NCBI GenBank assembly: GCA_035443885.1
Contig: DAOMNO010000016.1
Coordinates: 14,446 to 78,445 of the forward strand
Source of the DNA: DAOMNO01 sp035443885
Lineage (GTDB): Bacteria; Planctomycetota; Phycisphaerae; Phycisphaerales; SM1A02
DNA length: 64,000 bases
Reading direction: 5' to 3'
Shown here: piece by piece, positions 24,963-34,537 of the stretch
Layout: every line of letters begins with the position of its first letter
How positions within the stretch are numbered: the first letter of the stretch is position 1
Position numbers and translations under genes: made by a program
Notes under the pieces: generated by a model
Databases searched by the model: none
What the model was told of the DNA's origin: nothing
Seen by the model: only the letters and a program-made list of their open reading frames with translations

Positions 24963-26633
24963 CTACACGCGCACGTGCTGCCATCCGCCATGCAGAAATC
25001 GGGCAGCAAAAAGAATGCCGCGCACAACGATCTCACCACACAGGCCAACCCAGATGCCCGCCAATCCGTAACCGAGGTAAACGCCCAGCAGCCAGGCCAG
25101 TGGAAGCCGAACGCCGTAGCTGGAGACTGTCGTGATGATGAGCGTCCACATCGCATCGCCGACGCCGCGCAAGCCCTGACGCACAACCATGGTGATGCCG
25201 AAGAAAACCTGCACCATGCCGCAGATGAACAGCAGCTTCGGCACTTCTTCAAGATGAACCGGGTCTTGGCTGACAATGCCGGTGAGCATCGTGCCTGCGA
25301 ACATGAAGAAAATGCCGAGCACGCCCATGATGCCTGCGCCAATGGCGGTACAGGCCAGGATTGCCTGCCGCGCTTTGCGAGGATTCCCCGCTCCGAGATA
25401 TTGGCCCGCCAGGGCTCCCGCCGCCACCCCGATAGCGAAGCCCGGCATGAAGCTGAACGCTTCCCATTGCACTGCGATCATGTGCGCGCCATGCAACCCT
25501 TCTGCGACCGGCTTGGAGCCTTGTGTGCCTGCAAGCCGCATTGCGTCATCAGCTTGCACGCGCGCGATCTGGCCGATGAACTGAATCACGAAAAGATTGA
25601 CCGCCCACATGGCGATCCCTTCCATGAAGTTTGGAATGCCGATGCGCACGAATCGCCAGACCATTGAGCCGTCCCACGGCATCTCGCTCACATGCAGGCG
25701 CAGATCACGAATTCCTCGCGACAGGACATACAGCGTGAACACCGCGCCGAACAGATAGGCCAGACCGCTGCCCGCTGCGATGCCAATAACGCCTGACACC
25801 GCAGGGTCATAAGGCGACGGGTTCGGAATGATGAGCGACTCCGCGCCACGCGGGCCGAACGAAATCAACACGCCCGAAAGAAACCATGTAAAGACGATGT
25901 TGAGCAGGTTCACCGCAATCGCGATGACAGACGGCTTCATCGCTTCACCCGCACCATGCATACACATCGAGCCAACCATCATCACCGCAGCAAAGGGCAT
26001 ATACCACGCCAGCGTCTGCACATACTGGGCGCAATACATCGCGGATGCCTCAGAGAGACTCGCCATCTTCGCCATGGGGTGAACGCCGAAATACATCGCA
26101 GCACCGACAATCGCACCCCAGAAGAAGCTGACGCTGATGGCCTGCGCGAGTGCGCGGCGGCTTTCCGCAATGTTGCCCGCACCGATCGCACGGGCGATGA
26201 TTGCCTGCCCGCCGATGCCCAGTCCCGCCATCGCAATGCTGACGAACCAGCCGACGTACGAACCAACACCGATGCCGTCCATCGCTGGTCGAACGATCGC
26301 TTCGGGCAGGCTGCCTGCGATGATTTTGTCAACGAGACCGACGCACGCCGCCATGGTCTGCTGAATGAGAACCGGCATGGCGAGAATCCAGATCGCGGCC
26401 CACATCGTCTTGCCCGCCAGACTGCCGGAACGAATCGCGCGTTCCATTTCTGGCGCGGCTTCAGCTTCAGAAAGGGTCGTGCTGCCGAGCGGCGGATCAT
26501 CAGGCGATGCCACCAGTTCGATTTGGTCCGGCGTCTCATGTGGCGCCTGTGGCACTGGCTCGTCGCCATGTGAATTGTTACGTAACGTTGGCAAGGGGGC
26601 GGATTGTATCCGTGAGATAATCGCAGGGTACAC
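24963..26633 (-). CDS. MATE-family multidrug/Na+ efflux transporter
   Basis: 556 residues with about twelve membrane segments in two similar halves. The N-terminal half starts at WAAIWILAMPVLIQQTMAACVG and contains SYVGWFVSIAMAGLGIGGQA; the second half begins near WRFVRIGIPNFMEGIAMWAV. These are the duplicated MATE/NorM patterns. An acidic, soluble N-terminal tail of about 75 residues (PQAPHETPDQIELVASPDD) is longer than usual and its start is uncertain. The protein probably exports cationic compounds in exchange for Na+ or H+. It stands alone; the csp terminator hairpin lies between its 3' end and csp. Confidence 0.85.
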   Translation of the reverse strand: MYPAIISRIQSAPLPTLRNNSHGDEPVPQAPHETPDQIELVASPDDPPLGSTTLSEAEAAPEMERAIRSGSLAGKTMWAAIWILAMPVLIQQTMAACVGLVDKIIAGSLPEAIVRPAMDGIGVGSYVGWFVSIAMAGLGIGGQAIIARAIGAGNIAESRRALAQAISVSFFWGAIVGAAMYFGVHPMAKMASLSEASAMYCAQYVQTLAWYMPFAAVMMVGSMCMHGAGEAMKPSVIAIAVNLLNIVFTWFLSGVLISFGPRGAESLIIPNPSPYDPAVSGVIGIAAGSGLAYLFGAVFTLYVLSRGIRDLRLHVSEMPWDGSMVWRFVRIGIPNFMEGIAMWAVNLFVIQFIGQIARVQADDAMRLAGTQGSKPVAEGLHGAHMIAVQWEAFSFMPGFAIGVAAGALAGQYLGAGNPRKARQAILACTAIGAGIMGVLGIFFMFAGTMLTGIVSQDPVHLEEVPKLLFICGMVQVFFGITMVVRQGLRGVGDAMWTLIITTVSSYGVRLPLAWLLGVYLGYGLAGIWVGLCGEIVVRGILFAARFLHGGWQHVRV

Positions 26634-26653
26634 CCTTCAACACGACAGATGCG

Positions 26654-26686
26654 CAAAGAAAAAGCCGGTCGCGCAACGACCGGCTT
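26654..26686 (-). terminator. Intrinsic terminator of the zinc metalloprotease gene
   Basis: A ten-base-pair perfect stem (26662-26671 with 26677-26686) and, on the minus strand, a following TTTCTTTG-type tract. It lies 30 bases after the stop at 26716 and just upstream of the MATE start. Confidence 0.88.
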
Positions 26687-26715
26687 GAAAACATGTGTTG
26701 CGATTGCGATAGGTG

Positions 26716-29646
26716 TCAGTCCTGACGGACTGCATCGTTCTCTCGCAGGAAGATGATCCCGCCGCCACCGCCACGATTCAGTGCATCGGTGTTGTAGATG
26801 AACTGCGCATCCAATGACTTCTCAATGCGCACGCGCGATTCATCCAGATGGGCCAGCGTGTACGGATCAAGACGGGCGGCGTTACGCTCGATGATCCGAT
26901 CAATCTTGCCCTTGAGCTCGCGCAGCTTATAGACGCTCAGATTCGAGACGGCCTTACCCGAAGCGCCGAAGCGAGGATTCGGCATACTGAGGTCGATCAA
27001 TCGCTTCAGATGCTCGGACTGCAGATTCCTGCGAAGGCTTGAAATCATCGGCTGCCTTGCCGTGTGATTGCGGCTGATCGTTCTGTCCAGTTCAGCCCAG
27101 ACTGCGTCCGACACCGTGAACATGATTTCAGGAAGGGTCACGGCATCCTTAGCTGCATCCACGCGGAACTCGTTGTCATAGACGCGGTTCAGCGTCGTCG
27201 GATTCATAATCATCGTGAGCGCAGTCGCCTGAATGCCGAGAATGCGATCATGGACGGGCCACGTGTTGTCCTGGAAGATTTCGCCGAAGCCGCCGTCATC
27301 CCACCACTTGTCAACGGTCATTCGGGCAAGCAGGTCCGCATTGAGGCCGAACGCCTCATCGTTGAACACGTTGTCGATGACAAACTTGAGAGCACGACGC
27401 TGCTGCTCCGCAGAGATCGGCTCAATCGGCAGACGATCGCCCGGGTCGCCCTTCTGATCGCGATTGATGTTCGAACCGCCGACCCAATTCGCCGCGATGC
27501 TCGCCGCGCCGAAGTGCCTGCCGAGCAGGATTTCGTAGCCGCGCCGCGCCTTTGCCCAGCTTTCGCCGTCCTTGACGACACGATCAAGCAATTTGCCTCG
27601 CAGATGATTCACAAGACGCATCTGCGAATCCGCGTAGTCGAGCGGATTCTTGCCCATGTCGAATCGCCTCGCCAGCGGGTCCGGCCCCCACGTGTCTTCG
27701 TCCGTGGCATAGGCAAGCTCAGGCTCTGACACGCGAGCCAGGATCGGCTTGAGGTCATTTTCCAGCGTGTAGCCGAACTCGATCGCCCAGTAGTCATATG
27801 GGCCGATCGTCACCATGCCGTACTCGCCCTGAACGCTGCCATCATTCATATTGATGTTGATGGGGTTGTAGTCCATAACCGAGCCGGTGATGGCTTTGTT
27901 CTTGAACTCGGGTTGATTGACTTCACTGAGATCGTAGATGCCCGACGCTTTGAAATTATGGCGCAAGCCAAGCGTATGGCCGACTTCGTGCATAATGACA
28001 TCGCGCAGCAGCGGCCCGATGAACCAGTCTGGAATACCGTCCAGCTTGTCGCCTTCCGCGTTCTTCTCGTCTGCTTCATCGCCGAGCGCCAGTTCTGCGA
28101 GCAGGTCCGGGCCGAGGCGGAAGAGAGCGATATCCATCGACTTCGTCATCGCGTGCATGCACAGGCCGTTGACCTGACTGACGCGACCGACCAAGCCATC
28201 ATACTGATCAGCGCCCATCAAAGTTGGATCAACATTCGACGCAGGATGAACGCCGAAACGATGAATGCCTCGCTTTGCCCGCTGCGCTTCCAGCATTCGC
28301 AGCACATTGTCGCGATCCGACGGGTCCGCCAGGCGCACACGCGGATCCCATTCCGGGCGCGTTTCAAGCCAGGCCAGCGTATCCGGCCCGAAGCCTTCCA
28401 GCGCCATCTGCGGGATCAAGTTCTTCCACGCATTCGCCCAGCTCGTGATGAAGCCTTCGTCCATCACAATGTCTGCATCAAGAATCTGGCCGGTCTTCGG
28501 ATCAACACGCGATGGCCCAATCGCGAAGCCCATGCCTGCATTCGTCCAAAGAACGAAGTTGTAGCGAGCGTCAGCAGGGTCCTTTTCCATGTGCGCGCCG
28601 GTGCGGGCGTCCTGCTGATACACCTCGATCGCATTCAGAATCCCGACCTTCTCGAAGGCTTTGTTCCACTCCAGCACGCCCTCGCGCACCCATCGGCGAT
28701 AGCGAACGGGTGTCGTGTGGTCGAGATAGAACACGATGGGCTGCTTCGGCGGGCTGAGCTTCAAGGAAGGATCAGCCTTCTCCAAGTACCAGCGATTGAT
28801 GTATCGCTTCCAAGGCGTATCTGAGCCGGGCTTGCCGATGTCTCGATACGCGGTCGTGAAGTAGCCGACTCGATTATCTGCTTCCCGAGGCTTGTAGCCT
28901 GTGTTCTCAGGCAGCACGCTCCACGAATAGTGGATTGAGCCAATGCGACCATTACCGAGCGGAATGTCGTACCCGATTTCGACATTGCGCGGGAAGCTCT
29001 TGGCCGTCCCGATGGTGGCCAGCGCGCGATTCGCGCCTCGCGTTGCACCGCCGAAGAACTGCGCGGACTGGCCAATAAGCAAGTCGGTCGCATTGATGAC
29101 TACGCCGCCATTCGGTCCCTGCGCAACGATTGGAATGTCAAGAATGACGCGATCTGTGAAGACGCGGCCATACCCGCGCTTGGATTCATCATCGCCTGAA
29201 GTGCGCACCGCGACGTTCGGCTCGATCAGCGCGAGCCGCCTGTCGAAGCGCTTCCACTGAGCGTACATGTCGCCGAACTGCACACCCGCGGTGGGAATAC
29301 CGCCGGTGATGGTGTAGGCGATGAACAGCCGCTGGGACTCGAAGTTCCTGGGAAGCTCAGCCAGCACTTGCGCATCGCGCTCGCGCGTCCAAAGGTGATA
29401 CATCGGGGCTTCGCCGTCCGCTATGGAAACAACAGGCTTGTAGTCCTTTGCGACGTCTTCAAACTTGGGCAGCTCGCTGGCATCGCCCCCTCCGCCTCCG
29501 CCGCGCCCTGCCATTTGCGCAAGCACTTGAGGCGGCAACTGTGGCTGCTGATCCACGCCGGGCGACACAGGCGGTTCCGCCAAGGCGGTCAAAAGCAACC
29601 CGCTCACCGGCACCAGCATCACGCATACAAAGATGTTCTTACTCAT
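26716..29646 (-). CDS. Large exported zinc-dependent metalloprotease, DUF5117-type
   Basis: 976 residues from ATG 29646 (MSKNIFVCVMLVPVSG); 19 extra residues upstream are possible. Residues 1-23 form a signal peptide. A Gly-rich segment (AGRGGGGGGDAS) leads to the large N-terminal beta region and then the metal site MHEVGHTLGLRHNFKASGIY, an HExxHxxGxxH motif of the metzincin type, followed by SVMDYNP, a Met-turn-like segment. This order matches the DUF5117/DUF4953 zinc metalloproteases that many planctomycetes and Bacteroidetes export. It is probably secreted or periplasmic, acting on proteins. The C-terminus (about 250 residues) is helical. The gene is monocistronic with its own terminator. 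Confidence 0.85.
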   Translation of the reverse strand: MSKNIFVCVMLVPVSGLLLTALAEPPVSPGVDQQPQLPPQVLAQMAGRGGGGGGDASELPKFEDVAKDYKPVVSIADGEAPMYHLWTRERDAQVLAELPRNFESQRLFIAYTITGGIPTAGVQFGDMYAQWKRFDRRLALIEPNVAVRTSGDDESKRGYGRVFTDRVILDIPIVAQGPNGGVVINATDLLIGQSAQFFGGATRGANRALATIGTAKSFPRNVEIGYDIPLGNGRIGSIHYSWSVLPENTGYKPREADNRVGYFTTAYRDIGKPGSDTPWKRYINRWYLEKADPSLKLSPPKQPIVFYLDHTTPVRYRRWVREGVLEWNKAFEKVGILNAIEVYQQDARTGAHMEKDPADARYNFVLWTNAGMGFAIGPSRVDPKTGQILDADIVMDEGFITSWANAWKNLIPQMALEGFGPDTLAWLETRPEWDPRVRLADPSDRDNVLRMLEAQRAKRGIHRFGVHPASNVDPTLMGADQYDGLVGRVSQVNGLCMHAMTKSMDIALFRLGPDLLAELALGDEADEKNAEGDKLDGIPDWFIGPLLRDVIMHEVGHTLGLRHNFKASGIYDLSEVNQPEFKNKAITGSVMDYNPININMNDGSVQGEYGMVTIGPYDYWAIEFGYTLENDLKPILARVSEPELAYATDEDTWGPDPLARRFDMGKNPLDYADSQMRLVNHLRGKLLDRVVKDGESWAKARRGYEILLGRHFGAASIAANWVGGSNINRDQKGDPGDRLPIEPISAEQQRRALKFVIDNVFNDEAFGLNADLLARMTVDKWWDDGGFGEIFQDNTWPVHDRILGIQATALTMIMNPTTLNRVYDNEFRVDAAKDAVTLPEIMFTVSDAVWAELDRTISRNHTARQPMISSLRRNLQSEHLKRLIDLSMPNPRFGASGKAVSNLSVYKLRELKGKIDRIIERNAARLDPYTLAHLDESRVRIEKSLDAQFIYNTDALNRGGGGGIIFLRENDAVRQD

Positions 29647-30152
29647 CACCGTTTTGTCCCATCGACAGGTTTTTATGCAAAGTGGCGGCAACAGCACTGC
29701 CACGGTCGTATCTTATCGGTCGCAAGGCTGTGCGACTTCCAGTTGGCTCGCCTCATACGCGAAAACAACGGCACGATGGCGATTTTTTTGCACTTTCGGA
29801 CTTCTACTCAAACCGAATCAGCCATGCAGAGTTGCGGATCGCACTGCCCGCCACGCGACCTCGATGGTCCGAAATGCAGATTTTTGCTTCAGAAATCGAC
29901 GGATCATCTCTGGTTCTGGGCCGAATATGAAGTACATTGGCTTATGAAGCCGCGTGAGGATCTGTGTGAAAAAGCTGAGAGACAGCGTCAGAATCGAGAT
30001 CGCTCTGCCCTCTCGCAAGGGTTGGGTGTTTCTCCATCCATATGCGAGGCTGTATGAGGAACACGAGCGGAACCGGCTCAGTGCCGGTCCGTCTGCATGA
30101 AGTTTGCACGTTTTCTTGTTGTTGATGCGTTCGGCGGGGTTTACAGGAGCAC
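29647..30152. promoter_or_regulatory. 506-base divergent intergenic region between two protease genes
   Basis: No convincing gene: open frames on both strands are short and have no recognisable protein. The part next to 30153 holds a small hairpin, ACCGGC-TCAGT-GCCGGT (30072-30088). The protease start at 30153 is preceded by CAGGAG. A T-rich block (29770-29800) may be part of a promoter. Both flanking genes encode secreted metalloproteases, so shared control from here is plausible. Confidence 0.45.
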
Positions 30153-31976
30153 ATGATGAAGTTGACTGACCGACGAGAGACCACATCGCTTTTCCGCTTC
30201 GTAGCCCTTGGCGTAACGACTGCCGCACTTGTCGCAGTCGGTACCAGCTTCGCAGGTTCTTCAACGGACCGTGGCAAGGCTGCTTCTACTCAACTGGCCG
30301 CGCAAGAGCGTGTGGCCCAATCGGCCAATCAGATTCTCGGCCTTCTCAAGAGTGAGACCATTCATCTCGATCTTGAAGCCATTCATGCCAATCCGCATTT
30401 TGTCGCGGTACCAGTCGCAGGTGAACTGCGTACGCTCGAACTCTGGCCCGATACCGTCCGTCATGCCAACTACACCGTATGGGCGCAGCAGGCGGACGGC
30501 TCGATGGTCGAACTTGAACCGCAGCCGGTCAACACGGTCTCCGGCGTTGTCGTCGGCGATCCTGGCAGCAACGTGGCGGGATCAATGCATGGCGGCGGTC
30601 TCTTCCTTTCAATCGTGTTCAGTAATGGCGAGAACTACTGGATTGAGCCGCTGCATGGTCGTGTCCCCGGTGCGGCACCCGGTGCCCATACTGTGTACAA
30701 CAAGTGCGACGTGCTGCCCAATGAAGGCGTGTGCGGCGTAACTGAAATGATGGAGATGGCCGCTTGGCAGCCGGGTGAAGATGACCCGGTCGGCGAAGAC
30801 GGGGGCATTGCTGGAACGGTGTGCAGGATTGCCGAAGTCGCCGTGGATGCGGATTTTCAGTTCTATCAGCTCTACGGCAACAGCGTCGCCAACGTGGAGA
30901 ACCGCGTCAATGCCGTCTTCAGCACGTTGAATCAGCAGTATGAATCGCAAGTCGGCATTCGTCACGTCATTGTGCACATCATCGTGCGCACGTCATCCGC
31001 GTCGAATCCGTACTCCTCGAACAACGCCAGCACGCTGCTCAACCAGTTCCAGAGCGTGTGGACCAGCGCCCCGGAATCCAGCATTCCCCGCGACGTAGCG
31101 CACCTCTTCACCGGGCGCAATCTCGGCAACACGCTTGGCATTGCGTGGCTCGGCGCGATCTGCAGCTTCAACATCGGTTACGGCCTCGTCGTCAATCGAA
31201 ACAACTTCTCGTGCGCGACTGACCTCAGTGCACACGAACTCGGCCACAACTGGAACGCAGGCCACTGCTCATGCCCGAGCTTTACGATGAATCCAAGCTT
31301 GGTGTGTGCGAACAATTTCAATGACGGTTCCATCAACACGATCATCGCCTTCCGCAATACGCGCACATGCCTGCACAATTGCCCGCCCCCTGGCCCCGAG
31401 AACAATCTCTGCTCCGGCACGATCCTCGTCGGCGAAGGCGTTACTAACTTCAGCAACATCGGCGCGACCACGAACGGCCCGAACGAGCCGAACCTTTGCA
31501 ATCTCGGCGGCGATACACAGGTGCAGTCCGACGTCTGGTTCGGTCACATTGCACAGTGCACCGGTGAGCTGACCATGAGCCTCTGCGGTAGCAGCTACGC
31601 CACGAAGATCGCAGCGTACTTCGGCTCGTGCCCGACGCAGCCAGATACGGCCATTGGGTGCGACCGCACCGGCTGCCCGACCAGCACTCGCTCCGAACTC
31701 ACCATCAGCGTGAATCAGGGCCAGTCCGTTCGCATTCGCATCGGCGGCCACAACGGCGCACAAGGCAACGGCGTGCTGACGATCACCTGCACACCTGTCG
31801 CTCCGTCCTGCCCGGCAGATCTCACCGGCGATGGCAATATCGACGTCTCCGATCTGCTGATCCTGCTTGGGTCATGGGGCCCCTGCGCGGGTTGCCCGGC
31901 GGACATCACAGGAGACAACAACGTCGATGTCTCTGATTTGCTTGCTTTGCTCGGTGCATGGGGTCCATGCCCGTAA
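30153..31976 (+). CDS. Secreted reprolysin-like metalloprotease with PPC-like module and dockerin-like pair
   Basis: 607 residues. A signal peptide (about 1-35) is followed by a pro-like domain. The catalytic domain (about 220-410) carries the zinc site SAHELGHNWNAGHC (His361, Glu362, His365, His371), which resembles metzincin HExxHxxGxxH but with Asn in place of Gly. Residues 421-544 form a Cys-containing beta module like the pre-peptidase C-terminal (PPC) fold, and the C-terminus holds two Ca-loop/dockerin-like motifs (DLTGDGNIDVSDLLILLGSW, and a copy ending LLGAWGPCP). CAGGAG lies before the start, and the serine protease gene follows after 26 bases, so the two form an operon. Its substrate is unknown. 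Confidence 0.85.
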   Translation: MMKLTDRRETTSLFRFVALGVTTAALVAVGTSFAGSSTDRGKAASTQLAAQERVAQSANQILGLLKSETIHLDLEAIHANPHFVAVPVAGELRTLELWPDTVRHANYTVWAQQADGSMVELEPQPVNTVSGVVVGDPGSNVAGSMHGGGLFLSIVFSNGENYWIEPLHGRVPGAAPGAHTVYNKCDVLPNEGVCGVTEMMEMAAWQPGEDDPVGEDGGIAGTVCRIAEVAVDADFQFYQLYGNSVANVENRVNAVFSTLNQQYESQVGIRHVIVHIIVRTSSASNPYSSNNASTLLNQFQSVWTSAPESSIPRDVAHLFTGRNLGNTLGIAWLGAICSFNIGYGLVVNRNNFSCATDLSAHELGHNWNAGHCSCPSFTMNPSLVCANNFNDGSINTIIAFRNTRTCLHNCPPPGPENNLCSGTILVGEGVTNFSNIGATTNGPNEPNLCNLGGDTQVQSDVWFGHIAQCTGELTMSLCGSSYATKIAAYFGSCPTQPDTAIGCDRTGCPTSTRSELTISVNQGQSVRIRIGGHNGAQGNGVLTITCTPVAPSCPADLTGDGNIDVSDLLILLGSWGPCAGCPADITGDNNVDVSDLLALLGAWGPCP

Positions 31977-33658
31977 CTACACCCTGAAGGAGAAGGAAGA
32001 TCATGCTCGTCAAGAACTGGATTGTCATGCTCGCCGTTGCGGGCACCGTCGGTTTGCTTCATGCGTCGCCGGCGGCAGCGCAATCGACACCCAATTTTCC
32101 GCGGGGTGAAATGATGCCGCGCCATCTCGACAGCGGCATGCTGGCCAACAAGGACGCGCGGAACAGGGTCGTTTTTAGTGAGCTGATTCACACTGATAGC
32201 GCACATTGGACGCGGCTCTACTTCGCGGATGTTCAGCTTGATCGCGGCAGCTTCATTCGCGTGACTTCACTGCTCGACGGTGAAGTGCAGGAGCTGGATG
32301 CGGCAGCGGCGGCGATGTGGGACAACACGACGGCGTACTTCAACGGCGGCACAGTTCGGCTTGAGCTGATCGCCGGCGCAGGCACCGTGAACAATCGAGT
32401 TGTGCTGAAAGAGATCGCTATTGAAGTTCAGGTGGCGATGCCCGCCACGTTGTGTGGCTTGTGCGGGCCGGATGATCGAACGCCAAGCACGGAGAAGTTC
32501 GCAGGCCGCCTGATGCCGGTCGGCTGCAGCGCGACGATTTACAACCACTGCAGTTGCCTTGTCTCAGCGGGCCACTGTGCCGGTGCGAATCTGGTCATCC
32601 AGTTCAACGTGCCCAACTCGCTCTCGAATTGCAACGTCGTCAACCCACCTGTAGCGGATCAGTTCCCCGTTACCGCGATTCAGACGCAAGCCGGCGGCGC
32701 TTCGCCTGGTAACGACTGGGCCGTCATGACGACCGGCAACAACAACCTCGGCCAGTCGATCTACGCGAGGTATGGAGAATTCCGACCCATCGCGACGACG
32801 GCGCCCGTTACGGGCAATGCGATTGACATCTGGGGTTACGGTTCCAGCAAAACGTGCACACTGACCTCGACACAGCAGCGCTCGACCGGCTCAATCACTT
32901 CTGTGCAAGCTGTAACCGTAGGTCACAGCGCAGACGCAACGCCCGGCAACTCCGGCTCCTCGCTGCAGCGCAACAACGAAATCATCGGCATCGTTACGCA
33001 CTGCCCGTGCCCGAATCTGGCACAGCGCATCGACACGCCTGCGTTCGTTGCAGCCCGAGCCAGCCTCTGCACATGCGGCCCGCCGAACAACACCTGCGCC
33101 AACACCATCCTCGTCGGCGAAGGTGTAACCAACTTCAACAATATCAACGCCACGACAACCGGACCGGATGAGTCCGCCCTGTGCAACCTGTCGGGCGATA
33201 CGCAGGTCGGTTCCGACATCTGGTTCGGCCACATTGCGCAGTGCACCGGAACGCTGACCGTCAGCTTGTGCGGTTCGTCATACGCGACCAAACTCGCGCT
33301 CTACACCGGCCCATGCCCAACGCAGCCCAATACCGCAGCAGCGTGCGACCTCACCGGCTGCCCGACCAGCAATCGATCGGAAATCAACTTCCCGGTTACC
33401 GCAGGGCAGAGCGTGCGAATTCGCATTGGCGGGCACTTCGGCTCACAAGGAAATGGCATCCTGACCATCTCTTGCACCCCTGCTGCTACGCCATGCCCCG
33501 CTGACCTCAACAACAGCGGCGCGGTCGATGTGCAGGATTTGTTGATGCTGCTCGCTGCATGGGGGCCGTGCGTTGGCTGCCCGGCGGACCTCAACGGCAG
33601 CAACGTCGTCGATGTGCAGGATCTGCTACTCCTGCTCGCTGCATGGGGCCCGTGTCCG
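31413..33658 (+). repeat. Shared PPC-like plus dockerin-like module in two adjacent protease genes
   Basis: The segments 31413-31784 and 33102-33473 encode 124-residue modules that agree at 94 of 124 positions (counted by hand, no gaps), for example DTQV, WFGHIAQCTG, GQSVRIRIGG. Each is followed by two dockerin-like motifs. The catalytic domains in front are unrelated, so the tail, not the whole gene, was duplicated. Confidence 0.88.
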
Positions 33659-33661
33659 TAA
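32003..33661 (+). CDS. Secreted trypsin-like serine protease with the same C-terminal module
   Basis: 552 residues with a signal peptide ending ASPAAAQ (about residue 27). The chymotrypsin-fold triad is visible: LVSAGHCAGA (His191), PGNDWAVM (Asp238) and ATPGNSGSS (Ser317), with many Cys residues for disulfides. From residue about 367 the protein carries the same 124-residue PPC-like module as the preceding metalloprotease and then two Ca-loop/dockerin-like motifs (DLNNSGAVDVQDLLMLLAAW and a second ending WGPCP). AAGGAG precedes the start. The two enzymes are probably co-expressed and routed to the same place outside the cell. An intrinsic terminator follows. Confidence 0.88.
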   Translation: MLVKNWIVMLAVAGTVGLLHASPAAAQSTPNFPRGEMMPRHLDSGMLANKDARNRVVFSELIHTDSAHWTRLYFADVQLDRGSFIRVTSLLDGEVQELDAAAAAMWDNTTAYFNGGTVRLELIAGAGTVNNRVVLKEIAIEVQVAMPATLCGLCGPDDRTPSTEKFAGRLMPVGCSATIYNHCSCLVSAGHCAGANLVIQFNVPNSLSNCNVVNPPVADQFPVTAIQTQAGGASPGNDWAVMTTGNNNLGQSIYARYGEFRPIATTAPVTGNAIDIWGYGSSKTCTLTSTQQRSTGSITSVQAVTVGHSADATPGNSGSSLQRNNEIIGIVTHCPCPNLAQRIDTPAFVAARASLCTCGPPNNTCANTILVGEGVTNFNNINATTTGPDESALCNLSGDTQVGSDIWFGHIAQCTGTLTVSLCGSSYATKLALYTGPCPTQPNTAAACDLTGCPTSNRSEINFPVTAGQSVRIRIGGHFGSQGNGILTISCTPAATPCPADLNNSGAVDVQDLLMLLAAWGPCVGCPADLNGSNVVDVQDLLLLLAAWGPCP

Positions 33662-33696
33662 CTTCTGCCTTGTAAACTCGGCTTCTCGTCTGTTTT

Positions 33697-33734
33697 AAGC
33701 CCCCTTGTTCACCTGAGCGAGGGGGCTTTCATTT
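33697..33734 (+). terminator. Intrinsic terminator of the protease pair
   Basis: Stem AAGCCCCCT (33697-33705) pairs with AGGGGGCTT (33720-33728) and is followed by TCATTT. It lies 36 bases past the serine protease stop. Confidence 0.85.
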
Positions 33735-33772
33735 ACAAACCATCGTTCGCAGTGCCGCCGTATCGCCGCCAA

Positions 33773-34420
33773 CTACTGAAAGTTGTTGGGTACAAGAATA
33801 TTGGGCTGCCCTGGGCGAGGTTGTCGCAGCACGCGAATCGGATGAGATGCTTCCCATAGCGTCCACGACTCACCACGCGGCATGAGCGTGAGATAAAGCT
33901 CCCACATGTCGATGCCGCCGACTGTGATCAGGTATGCGCTGCCGTGCAGTTGATATGGCGCCTCGGCGTCGTTCGAATCGAACGCGAGACGGCTCTCGCT
34001 CCCGGCATGCGTAAGCAACGAGACCAATCGCGACTTCAAGGATTCAAACTCACTGGCCTGAGCGCGACTCATATTACGCACCAGGCCGAAACTCACACTG
34101 ATGTCCGATCCCCTCTCCGTCTCAATCGCAGTAATTCTTGCAGCAAGTGACTGCGCGATGCGCTCAGCGCCGGGATCAACCGGCTCGGGCCGAGCACGTG
34201 GCACTGGGGGCATGGCTTCTGCAACCTCAGGCCCCAGCTCTTTTTCAACCTGTTCGCGAAGCATGCGATCGTCGCTGAATGAAATCACGCGAGGCGGCGG
34301 CATTTCACGAAGAGCATGAGACGATGAATCCTGCGACGCCGCACAGCCGACCAGCAATGCGCAAGCGACATACAAGATCATGTGCGTCCAGTGCACAACG
34401 CCCCCTCTGCTGGTGGACAT
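33773..34420 (-). CDS. Putative lipoprotein of unknown function
   Basis: 215 residues from ATG 34420, chosen because it places a basic N-region before the hydrophobic stretch and lipobox LLVGC (Cys26); ATG 34381 would leave no N-region. The linker is rich in Pro, Glu and Arg (about 35-90), followed by a globular domain with ISVSFGLVRNMSRAQASEFE, PYQLHGSAYLITVGG and WTLWEASHPIRVL. The strand order and terminal W-x3-SHPI recall LpoB/CsgG-like outer-membrane lipoproteins, but the match is too weak to name. It sits on the minus strand, divergent from the 67-residue gene at 34538. Confidence 0.55.
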   Translation of the reverse strand: MSTSRGGVVHWTHMILYVACALLVGCAASQDSSSHALREMPPPRVISFSDDRMLREQVEKELGPEVAEAMPPVPRARPEPVDPGAERIAQSLAARITAIETERGSDISVSFGLVRNMSRAQASEFESLKSRLVSLLTHAGSESRLAFDSNDAEAPYQLHGSAYLITVGGIDMWELYLTLMPRGESWTLWEASHPIRVLRQPRPGQPNILVPNNFQ

Positions 34421-34537
34421 TGGATGAGAGGATGAGTCGCGCAAGTCCATGCGTCCAAAAGAGTTATTGTTTGCAGCGCGATGCGCTGCACGGTCGATCT
34501 GCTTATCGGAAGACACCGAACTACCGGAGCCTGTTCC

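Noticed and set aside
29818..30264. Minus-strand frame of 148 residues between the two metalloprotease genes
   Set aside because: It overlaps the start of the protease at 30153 and its product is Arg-, Leu- and Ser-rich without any domain.
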